NCBI GenBank assembly: GCA_023078555.1 | Contig: CM041204.1 | Coordinates: 902,923 to 966,922 of the forward strand | DNA length: 64,000 nt | Direction of reading: 5' to 3' | Source: Ulva prolifera | Taxonomy: Eukaryota > Chlorophyta > Ulvophyceae > Ulvales > Ulvaceae | In this document: positions 43,901 through 52,714 of the stretch, piece after piece | Layout of the letters: each line of letters opens with the position of its first letter | Position numbering within the stretch: the stretch's first letter is position 1 | Translations under genes and position numbers: made by a program | The notes under the pieces: generated by a model | The model's database searches: none | Seen by the model: only the letters and a program-made list of their open reading frames with translations | Told to the model about the DNA's origin: nothing

Positions 43901-45233
43901 TGGAAGCATGTCGAACAGTTGAACAGAGAGGGGGAGGATGTCGATGCGTGGTAGAGGTGGGGAGTGTTGATGAAGGTATGTAAGAGAGTATGTCTTAGTA
44001 GAGTACCATGGCCGCTTATATACATTTCCCGCCTCATAGGCAAGGCCATGCCGGAAAGGTAACACAACATCAACAATACTGGGTGTGTCCAAGGGGTTAA
44101 AGTGGCGCACAAATGCATGTATTGTGGCTATGCGGAACGAGAGGGAGGTGAGCAAGAACGTGCATGTGTGCAGTGAATCGTGGAGTGCATGTGATATATG
44201 AAACGTGGAGGTTTGCCGGTAGGCTAGGAGGCCTACACATGCACAAATGGGGTGTGCACACATAGCCTGATTCCTCCCCATGCGGTGATGTGGCGAAGAA
44301 GTGTGAAAAGATGAGAGAGACGAATTGTAGGAGATGGAAGTGGCGGTTGTAAGACAGGTGGGTGTAGGGAACATGTTCCGTATGCTACTAGGGAGCTTGT
44401 CCTTGTTGCTACACCTCATCACCAAAGATATAATTCGGGGCATACGTGTGCATAACATGTGCACGTGCCCTTGACGTGAGGATGTGCACAAGAAGCGCAC
44501 ATGATGGCCTTTAGGTGGAGCACTCGCCAAGTACACGCACGCATGGAGGACGAGGCTAAGTGAAAGGTCGACAACATGTGCATCGTAAGGTATGATAACT
44601 TATGTTTGGTTCGGACACACAAGTATAGTTGTCGCCGATGATTGTCGACAGTGTTCAATTTTGGATCAAACAATGCATGCGGCTCCTACACTTCGTTCTC
44701 ACAGGGCGTGGCGTACCTGATGTACACATGCATGAGAGGCGCATTGCATGCATTTACGTGCAGAGGATGACGACGTGATGCCGCCTTTTGTTATACGTGA
44801 GTTGCCCATCAGCCAAATACGTCATGATTAGTGTAGATGCAAGATCCTAGAGGGTGCATGCACAATCGACACAGTCGTAGGCTATTGCTACACACCCCAA
44901 ATAACCTATGTGAAAGTGTTTGCGGGGTTGCTATGTAGTAAGGTGGGTGCTATAGTTGTGCTTGTCAAGATGTTTCATGCTGTGTGACAATGACTGTTGT
45001 AGGCAACACTGCAAACGGCTTGGCATAAGTTAAATTATGCAGACTTCTTCACAAGGGAGCATTGCTCTAGAAAGTGAGGTACATGCAAGGATGGACACAG
45101 TGTTGCATTGTGAAAAAACCATAGCCTGTACCAGCGACATCATGCAGGAATAATGTGGCAGGACCCATGGGAGGTTCAAGCATAACTCAATGACATGTAC
45201 ACACAGGCACATGGACATTGTTACAACAAGTCA

Positions 45234-46052
45234 CTACGGCAACTCCGGCTCTAAGGCATAGAAAGTGGCTAAATTTATAACATGTAGGTCCTCTACAGTC
45301 AGGGGCCTAGCAAGGGTGATATATGCAACGTTGGTATTGCGACCGAGTGCAGTGTACGCTAGCCCGGGGACAAAACAACTCCGCAGGTCTATGTGCACCC
45401 GATGCGAGATGCTTGCACCTTGAACACTGTGAGTGGTTGATGTGTAGCCCAGGGCCAGGGGGAAGCAAGCGACGTAAATGTGGCGCCGTTCTACGATCCG
45501 GTGGATAGCTTGCAGTCTACACACTCACACTGCCTTATCTGTCCGGTGTAGCTGCACACGAATTCCCGTCAAGCGCCCGTGAGCAGTATGTTTGAAGCCA
45601 ACAACAGTGCCCATGGCCTCATTGACAGCGGCCGTGAGCAGTATGTTCGAAGCCAACAACAGTGCCCATGGCCTTCGTCGCCGATGATGATGATAAGACC
45701 CCTGAGGAGAATCTCTTCCGAGCTGCAGCCCTGCGCATGTCCGATGCGAGCAATAGCTTGCGCAGATTAGCTTCGACAAGAGGGAAACCTCCTCGATGAT
45801 GAAGACGCGGCACGTGTTGAGGGTGTGAGAGTGAGCAGCGGACACAGTGAATGCCGGCAAGACGGCACCTGAGACGGGGATTGCGCACGTCGCATGGACG
45901 CTCTCGGCAAAGGCCGACAGGAGTTGCCCGGCTTCGTTTGTGGAGGCCATAAGGCATACGCCTCTTGTCTCAACAACTCGGTGCACAATTGACCTGGAAA
46001 TGGGGGACTTGCTGGTGCCCGTCGCCTTTGACAATGCAAAAGCTGCATGCAT
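45234..46052 (-). pseudogene. PIF1-like helicase remnant
   Basis: A minus-strand frame interrupted by one in-frame TGA (45,525-45,527). N-terminal part: a Walker A-like but degraded ALSKATGTSKSPIS, then RGVCLMASTNEAGQLLSAFA (the ASTN-A box of PIF1 proteins) and a Walker B-like CRVFIIEEVSLLS. Another frame keeps GLIIIIGD, the motif III block. C-terminal part: NEAMGTVVGFKH, then ACFPLALGYTSTTHSVQGAS and FVPGLAYTALGRNTNVAYIT, the diagnostic end of PIF1/RecD-type helicases. The region between motifs III and the AMGTVVGF box is largely deleted, and a 47-bp segment is duplicated there. PIF1 helicases unwind DNA, and related ones are carried by Helitrons; no RepHel part was found. Confidence 0.75.
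45583..45676. repeat. 47-bp tandem duplication inside the helicase remnant
   Basis: The block GAGCAGTATGTTTGAAGCCA…CAGTGCCCATGGCC at 45,583 recurs starting at 45,630 with one or two changes. It duplicates the AMGTVVGF-coding segment, so that motif appears twice in different frames on the minus strand. Confidence 0.85.
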
Positions 46053-47915
46053 CTGGAGACTTCAATGCATGCACCATTGCTGCTTGCGAAGGGTCGAGCT
46101 GAAGCCCAGGTGGGAGGTTGGCGGCGGCCTCCGTGCAGAGTGCTTAAGCGCGCATCACATCGAGCTGCATGATTTGGTAGGGGGCAGGATCAGGCTGGGG
46201 GCCCAAGACTTCAGTAGAAATGTGCTTGACTTGCACAGGGCCTACCGCCAAGTCGCGCACCCGGGGTGCGCGACTGTTGGTGCGCGATAGAAATGCGAAT
46301 CAAAAGTTTTCGAAAAGAGCTCCAAATGGCATAATTACACGTCTACATTGTCTATATGTCTCTTCTGTGTAACATGGAACAATTCTGAGGTCGATCGGGT
46401 CCCATTTGGTCAAGTTACGAACGTTATTATGAATCACCTCGTTTCGGCTGTCCGGCATATCAGCCCCAAAAGGCGAGCCCGGGGATGCAGATACGACCCT
46501 GATGACTTTGAGATAGGCGATGATGTCGTCTGTGTGCGTTCGGGGTGCCGGTTGGTGGGTGCCTGGGCACTTACATGCGTGAGGCGATCTGAACCAGGTA
46601 GCCCCTGTTCGCGGTATCTGCAAGACCTCTCGCGCTAGAACTGTCGCGCACCGATCCTTAAGCAACAGTGTGACTTGCTGGAAGCTATTGGGACCGAGGG
46701 CTAGTGTATGCTCGGTATGTACGTTGGAATCTAGCGTGTGTCTTGGCTGTGGTGGTTGAGTGATGCTGCCACACGTTGCAGCATAACTCCTGAAGTCGGC
46801 ATCAGCGGGTGGTATTCTTAACATATTACTCTGTAGATGGCACAACGTCTCTATCGCAGTCAGTTGGGGTTTGTTTGGTAGCAGGGAGTGACGTGCAGAT
46901 AGTGCCCGCCATACAAGACACGGCGCCTACGAAGCAATGTTCCGGCGTCATCCTCTCCCACCGATCGTCACTCGGATGTGTTTCCATTGATTTTTGTTTT
47001 TCAGCGGTACGTCCTTCCTGAGATGGTGTCAGTGCCACGCTGAGGCGTGCCGTGTTGTCCAATCAGCGCAATCTTCTGCACGTATCATAGCGCAGCTAGG
47101 AGCCCTGTGCTATCCCCGCACGCCGTCCTTCAAACATATCGACTAATGCCACTATCAGATGGTATAGTGTACGGGACTGCTGACTTCGCGGCCGTGTGTG
47201 TCACCTGCTTCATTCGCGTTTACTCTGTGTTGGTGCCTTGGGGTTGGACACACCGCCCGCCCGGCTGAATCGGTGTCCGTGTGTTGCATACAGACTCTAC
47301 TTGGTGAAAGGAATTGACTCGCGGGTCGTGTTTGTGCACTTGCATGGCTCGCGCACCTGCTGTCTGCTCACCCTGAGTATCTGCCTTCCCCACATTTAGA
47401 CGGGTGCACCTACGCGGTGAGCTGCACGACAGCAGGGTGCACGATTCAGGTGAGCCAATAGCAACAGTACAATTGATGAAATGATTCAATGGTTCATATA
47501 GTAGCATTACCACATGTACACTCGGTAGTCAAATTTACATTGACCACTGTCAGCCATCCACCCAATCACCCATCATCGGCCAGGCCGTGGTACCAGTCCA
47601 ATCGCGGGGCAGCAGCTATCCATCGCACACATCTACAGCTACCAAGGGGGATTTATCAATCAACACACCATCCCACTAACATCGCATGGACAACCACTGC
47701 CAAGTTGGGTGAGGTAGGATCAATCCTGAAGAGTGTCGTCTTGAAGCACCGTATGAATGATAAAAAAATAGATATAATATGAGCAGTCTTGGCAACCTGC
47801 ATAAGCATAAGAGTCTCAATACGGTCAGATGTCGAACAAATAGCAATCGTGCCGTAAACGAGAACTTCCTTCCCCAACATTACGTACAAGGGGTATCTGC
47901 TTACCTCTGCAGACC

Positions 47916-48898
47916 TCATTTGCGCGAACATCTGGATTTCTTGGCTTCTGTCTTTCCTTGGTTGCGTGGTTTGCGCTTGGGGGCAACGGGAGGTGAAGCA
48001 TTGTCCTCGACAGCCTGGTGTGCCTGATCTGCGGCCGTTGCTGCCACCTGCCAGCACAACTCCCTTGTTGATTGGAGCCAGTGTCCTGTCACACCTTACA
48101 GTCATAAGCAACCGCATGTATCAGCAAGTTGGAGTTGTACCTCGGTTGATATGCCTGTAGCTGATAACCCAGCTGTCTCTGGTTCATGTGTCGATTCCAG
48201 CTTCTCGGACGCGGCGACTTCGGTGAAATGTGTAGAAGACGATCCTTGCTGCAGCGCCCGTTTGCCTTGTTTAACAGTTTCTGATCTGCGTTGGACGCGC
48301 TGTGCTCTGGCACAGGTTGAAGCGCCACATCGTGTTTCGGCTTCATCGCCCGAGTCCAGCTCTTGGTCTGATGGCATTATGTCTTCGAGATCATCAGCCT
48401 CATCCTGGATAACCACGCCCGCTTGGACTGGGGTCGTGTGGGCCAGAAGCTCAATGAAAGTCTGCAGCTGTGTGGGGGCAGGCATTCCATGGGCTTCGAA
48501 TAGCTCCTCCTGCATCATGAAAGGGTTGACCAAATTCAGCACGGTGCCGAGTTCCGGTCCGTAGCATCGTAGGGGAGGGGGCTGACCACAAAGGGCATCA
48601 ACTCCACGAGCATCAGGACGCCCGCAACGAGCATGTAGCCACTCTTGGGCCCCTTGACTTCAATGTCCACAATTGACTTCTTTGCCGGGTGATGCAGACT
48701 CACAGGTGTCACGTCGGAGGCATCGTTGCCCGTCTCTTCTGTGGCCTCGTCGGTCTCGTTGCCAGCTTCTTCTTGCGATTTGTCGACCGGCACACATGTC
48801 TTCTTAGCTGGGTCAGGAAGGGGCACCCTCCAAACAAGCAAATTGTGTAAGTCACGGAAGAGGTGGAACCCTGCGGGTGCATTTTCACCATGAGCCAT
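47916..48898 (-). CDS. Gene B: unidentified acidic/basic protein, intron-containing
   Basis: Likely start ATG 48,898 (MAHGENAPAGFHLFRDLHNL). An acidic stretch follows (EEAGNETDEATEETGNDASD), then IVDIEVKGPKSGYMLVAGVL. Around 48,570 the frame must change, near a C-rich tract, to continue as LNLVNPFMMQEELFEAHGMP, FIELLAHTTPVQAGVVIQDE and ADDLEDIMPSDQELDSGDEA. A GT donor after GISTE (exon end 48,141) and a CAG acceptor define a 93-bp intron. The last exon (47,916-48,047) is in phase, encodes PKRKPRNQGKTEAKKSRCS-like basic sequence (possible nuclear localisation signal) and ends in TGA. About 295 residues. No domain recognised. The frame change could be an assembly indel or decay. An upstream exon cannot be excluded. 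Confidence 0.55.
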
Positions 48899-48933
48899 GA
48901 ACAATTTGGCAAGGGTCACTAGTAGCACCGAAA

Positions 48934-49013
48934 TGTCCTTACAGCAGCCTCACTTCATCCATACACTGTCCTTATACGATCTGTTAGGCCTAAGCTAGGC
49001 TGATGTAAGGACA
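48934..49013. repeat. Inverted repeat upstream of gene B, MITE-like
   Basis: Arms 48,934-48,950 (TGTCCTTACAGCAGCCT) and 48,997-49,013 (AGGCTGATGTAAGGACA) are reverse complements with one mismatch, around 46 bases. More TCCTTA/TAAGGA words follow to 49,130, including an ATCCTTACATAAGGA palindrome near 49,030. It could be a small inverted-repeat element or a stem-loop in the gene B leader. Confidence 0.7.
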
Positions 49014-49455
49014 GCGCAAGGATATGTGGCATGCTTAAATCCTTACATAAGGACTGGTTTGGCACATGTTTGGAAAGATAGGGTTCCGTCCTAACAGGTA
49101 GGATGTCCTAACAAGTATAGTCCTTACAGATGAGGATCAGATTAGGAGACCTAGCAAACATCCGTTATGACAGTTCTAGGATGCAATGTGGCTGGTCATG
49201 TCAGCAGCTAGGCCCTTTTCGTGCCCAGGTTGGGACTGACATACGTGATCCCCGCCGTAAGGATGGAGATGGGATAATGAATGGTCCATTTGAGGATAGA
49301 GCAGGGACAGACACCCTATATGAACAAATAAGGGACACCCGCGGGACACTTTTAGGCCAAGGCTTGGATCACATCAGGTCGTCACCACAAAGCTGGTCCC
49401 TAGCCTGCTGCCATGCAGCTCCAATAAGGCAGGTACAAGGACATGGTCATGCTGT

Positions 49456-50313
49456 TGTTGTGAGATACATCTCAGTAGGCGCATGCTGGCGCGGCACACC
49501 TGTAGACACCTAAGGCTGCAGCGCAGACCACAACATGTGGCCTCGTAACTTGGACTGGCGTCTGTACAACGCCACTTATACATTATATACCACGTTAATT
49601 ATTATTATGCACATATGTGCACGCAATTTCTGTACAGCGTCCTGTACACTCGAATCACAATGATACGTGTATGCCAGACACCTTACTGGACGTGGCTACG
49701 AGTGCACCAACTCGGCCAGCTTACGCAGCTATGCTTAGTTGGCACTGTATTATATCGGATTACCTGGACCAGCGCATTAGCGGTCATGTCCTACCCAAGT
49801 TAGACTGGTATCTTACAGACCGGGTCGCATGCAGACCTCCCATGCGTATTTGTGAACTCACGCATGTTACGCGGCAGCCTTGGGGCTTCGCATGCATGCC
49901 CGCTGTTAGCAGGCACGGCTCCCACATCGAACACGAAATCAGTGTGCGATCAGCCTTCAGGCTCCGAAGGCCACATACTTACTTTCTCCCGCAGTTACTC
50001 GGGATCTGGGGTCTGCGCTCTGCGCGATCCGGCGAGGCCAGCTCTGACAGGGGGATCGACCTGGGCGCACACACCATCGGTATTTATACCGAGCGCTTGC
50101 TGGGACCAGGCACGTTTTTACAGTGATCTGGTTGGGGCGCCACCCATTCGTGCATCACCTTGTATTGAATTCTTGCCTCTTTTCGCATCTGTCTGTTCTT
50201 ATTTTCTGTCTGCCTGTACAGCCTTCGTGCTGCGGCGTTTAGCCCATTTTATTCAGCTGTCCTCGCGCAGCACCGTAGGTCCGTTCCGCCCCGGCGACTC
50301 AGAGACCTCTACA
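49456..50313 (+). repeat. 5' LTR of the chromovirus
   Basis: 858 bp, TGTTGTGAGATAC to GACCTCTACA. It contains an AT-rich block with TTATATAC (near 49,583) and a CGGTATTTATACCG palindrome (50,078-50,091), either of which could be core promoter. A 169-codon frame (49,617-50,126) is open in both LTRs. With near-identical LTRs that is not independent evidence for a gene. Confidence 0.96.
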
Positions 50314-50325
50314 GGTATCGGTGAC
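50314..50325 (+). promoter_or_regulatory. Primer-binding site of the chromovirus
   Basis: GGTATCGGTGAC directly after the LTR, identical over 12 bases to the site of copia-1 (29,926-29,937). Both elements appear to use the same tRNA primer, whose 3' end would read GTCACCGATACC(A). Confidence 0.75.
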
Positions 50326-50365
50326 TTCAAGATCTCTGTCCTGATTATTCTTTTATTACTTGCAG
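50315..50365 (+). other. Candidate 51-nt leader intron covering the primer-binding site
   Basis: The donor-like CTACAG/GTATCG straddles the LTR end. The acceptor-like TTCTTTTATTACTTGCAG ends one base before the gag ATG at 50,366. If spliced, the primer-binding site would be removed from that RNA. Host introns in gene A use similar donors (GTATGC, GTATGT, GTACTC). Inferred from sequence only. Confidence 0.45.
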
Positions 50366-52678
50366 ATGGCCAGCGAATTAGCTGCCCAAGCCATGGAGGA
50401 CCCGGTTACGTGGGAATCCGCTCGTGAGTCGATCGTTACATGTGTTGATTCGATTTTTTCTTTAGAACAATGTCAGAATCCTGGCCTGGCTAGCTTCCCT
50501 CATGAAGACTTAGACTTTATTCGACGTCTATTTAGCATGCTGCTGTGGCTGCAAAACGTTATGGTGAATTGTGCTGCTAACTTTGACAAGCCGGCGTTTA
50601 TGGCTGTGTGCCGGGATGCCAGACAGATTTTCTTAGAGTCTGACCTGCCGGATGACGAGGTACCCTTCCGACCTCTGGAGAAGAAGGTGTCTTCGGAAGC
50701 TGTTAAGCGTGCCCTTAAGGCGCCGGGTGGATTTTTGTGCGCGGCTGATTGGGGCCCCGTGGACGGCCCCGTGCGCAACTTGCTTAGCCCGGCAGCCATG
50801 ACATTGTTGGTCTGGCTCGGGCCTAGGTTCGCCAAGCCCCTGCTTGATCTGACTTTTGCTTTTTCCACCAATTACAAGTCGTTTACGCTTGCCATGTTGG
50901 CATGCCCTGTCCGTACCGACTTGTTAGGACTGCTTGGCGTAAGGGAGCGGACTACGAAGTTACGTACCACGCCCGCTGTTAACAGCCATGGCGCTGCACT
51001 AATTAAGCTTGTGAAAGCCTCGGAGCCAAAAGTTTTTAATATTGTGCACGCAGTATGGCATGCGTTTACTAGTGCACGTTATTGTCTCAAAAGCGTGTCT
51101 GAAGTGTTCCCAACGGTCCACGTTTCGGAGATTACCAAGGCGGAGGCACAACAGTATCGGGACTGCTCGGCAAGCGTCACCACCCAGGTGCAGTCAATCT
51201 TACCCATCCATTCATCACTGCCTGAGAGTAACCCGAATTTTCTTGATGACAGCTCAAATACGTGGTTTCGTAGTGCTCAATATACATTTTCGTCGGTTCA
51301 CATGCCCACAGCAGCCGCGTTGCGCGGCGATCCCTTATCCGAATTACGCTGGCACAAGTACCAAAGCGACGTTTTGCATGCACGCGCGAATTGTTTGCAA
51401 CTATCAGAGAAGCAAGTCATACAACATCTGACCACCATTTTTTCTCGCACTGACCAACATGTTACGGTTGCGCAAGAAGCTGCTCTGAACCCTGCATGCA
51501 CTGTCCGACAGTGGTTAGAAGTGATTAGAGACTTTTACTTCACCAGCGGTCAGTTCAGACATAATATTGAACACGCGTGGCAGCGCTATGACGCGGCCGA
51601 CTCGGCTGATTTTAATGAGCTTATGCACCACATCAAAACTTACTATCGATTAATTTTCCTGGATTACACGCACATGCAAGGCAAGCAGTGCAAAGTGGAT
51701 TTTGCTTGCATTTTGTTTACAAAACTGCAGCGTCTAATGCAGCCCACCTGCAAATCGACATTAGCTGATACCTTGCGCATGTTCTTACCCATGTCAACTT
51801 TACTAGAGATATTTAACTTAGAGTTGAAGCCGTTAGTGGGCTTGAGTACGTTTCAAGCGGACGCGACCGCTGTTAAATTCATTACGTGGGCTGTTACACA
51901 GCTTCAACAAGTCCGCGAGTCGGCCAACACGGTCAAACGTTACACAGGTGATGCGCCTGATAGCAGGATCGATTATGCTATGTTAGTCTCCAAGCGCAAA
52001 TCACAGGCACCTGGCACTCACGAACCCAAGCAGCAAGCCGCGGCCGCGATCTTACCTGGCCCACCGGCTAACAACCGCAATGGTTTGCAGAAACGCGCGG
52101 CTCCCTCAGGTCCCCTACCAGGCACCAGGCAGCCACTTATCCCTCAACTTAAAGAGCAGGCTAACTCAACGGACGAGGATACGTTTAGGCCATGGCTGCA
52201 AGGGTTTGTTCAAAACCCTGTGGTGCCGGCTGACCTGTGCAAGGCACTTAGCCTTGAGTTGGAAGGTGGCCCTACTTCGGTCCATGGCGCATTAGCTGCG
52301 GCAACGCACCCACTGCCTCCAGGAATTGAGCCTACATTTATGTTTACGGCAACACGCATGCTGCGCATGCATTATCTGTACCCGTTCAAGCAGTGTTGGT
52401 TATGGCCGTCGGCTAGGAACAATGCCAACCCCCAAGCTGGCCATCATCAGGTTGACCACTGCCCCACTTTTCTTTCACTTGTACCGCAGGCGTCTCGTGA
52501 CGCATTCTTCGGGGAGGCTTTTAACAGGCGGCGCCACCTCACCCCGCTGCCCCAGCGCTACAACCCAGCCCGGCACCGCGATCGCGACAACAAGAGGGAC
52601 CGGTGCGAACCCAACCGAAGAGGCTCTGATACTCAGGCCAAACGGTCACGCCCCGACCATCATCACCATGTCCGCTGA
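50366..52678 (+). CDS. Chromovirus gag
   Basis: ATG at 50,366 (MASELAAQAMEDPVTWESAR), 770 residues, ending in TGA at 52,676-52,678. It is long for a gypsy gag. The central part (about residues 250-520) is helical and capsid-like, for example RQWLEVIRDFYFTSGQFRHN and LLEIFNLELKPLVGLSTFQA. There is no CCHC zinc knuckle. The C-terminus is instead strongly basic (RDRDNKRDRCEPNRRGSDTQ, KRSRPDHHHHVR) and could bind RNA. Pol continues in the same frame after the stop. A strong acceptor-like pyrimidine tract lies directly before the start codon. Gag would form the virus-like particle. Confidence 0.88.
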   Translation: MASELAAQAMEDPVTWESARESIVTCVDSIFSLEQCQNPGLASFPHEDLDFIRRLFSMLLWLQNVMVNCAANFDKPAFMAVCRDARQIFLESDLPDDEVPFRPLEKKVSSEAVKRALKAPGGFLCAADWGPVDGPVRNLLSPAAMTLLVWLGPRFAKPLLDLTFAFSTNYKSFTLAMLACPVRTDLLGLLGVRERTTKLRTTPAVNSHGAALIKLVKASEPKVFNIVHAVWHAFTSARYCLKSVSEVFPTVHVSEITKAEAQQYRDCSASVTTQVQSILPIHSSLPESNPNFLDDSSNTWFRSAQYTFSSVHMPTAAALRGDPLSELRWHKYQSDVLHARANCLQLSEKQVIQHLTTIFSRTDQHVTVAQEAALNPACTVRQWLEVIRDFYFTSGQFRHNIEHAWQRYDAADSADFNELMHHIKTYYRLIFLDYTHMQGKQCKVDFACILFTKLQRLMQPTCKSTLADTLRMFLPMSTLLEIFNLELKPLVGLSTFQADATAVKFITWAVTQLQQVRESANTVKRYTGDAPDSRIDYAMLVSKRKSQAPGTHEPKQQAAAAILPGPPANNRNGLQKRAAPSGPLPGTRQPLIPQLKEQANSTDEDTFRPWLQGFVQNPVVPADLCKALSLELEGGPTSVHGALAAATHPLPPGIEPTFMFTATRMLRMHYLYPFKQCWLWPSARNNANPQAGHHQVDHCPTFLSLVPQASRDAFFGEAFNRRRHLTPLPQRYNPARHRDRDNKRDRCEPNRRGSDTQAKRSRPDHHHHVR

Positions 52679-52714
52679 GAAGCTGGCAAGCCATCCATTG
52701 CGTGCCCACAATGG
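52676..52714 (+). promoter_or_regulatory. In-frame UGA between gag and pol with downstream hairpin
   Basis: CGC-TGA-GAA-GCT: the stop is the only one between gag and pol, which share a frame. A hairpin CCATTG…CAATGG (52,695-52,714, loop 8) starts 16 bases after the stop. The layout would suit stop readthrough making a gag-pol fusion. A simple nonsense mutation or reinitiation are alternatives. Confidence 0.5.

Larger units (their letters stand above)
36157..45233. other. Repeat-rich tract without a recognisable gene
   Basis: Nine kilobases following copia-1. Several long frames occur on the minus strand (41,565-42,269, 234 codons; 43,625-44,536, 303 codons), but they contain no domain and are rich in His/Cys/Ser/Thr, as expected from translating non-coding sequence. 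Structure that can be seen: a 25-bp tandem repeat (37,821-37,910), perfect palindromes at 37,174 and 38,758, and a diverged dispersed repeat shared by 37,228-37,435, 39,980-40,090 and 40,832-40,922. The pre-insertion neighbour on the other side of copia-1 (28.1-29.5 kb) has similar character. Confidence 0.5.

Noticed and set aside
43625-44536. 303-codon minus-strand open frame
   Set aside because: His/Cys/Ser/Thr-rich with no domain, no splice structure and overlapping frames of similar quality. Reads like non-coding sequence that happens to lack stops.
44000-49000. A complete Helitron
   Set aside because: Only a PIF1-like helicase part is present. No Rep domain, TC start, CTRR end or terminal hairpin could be located.
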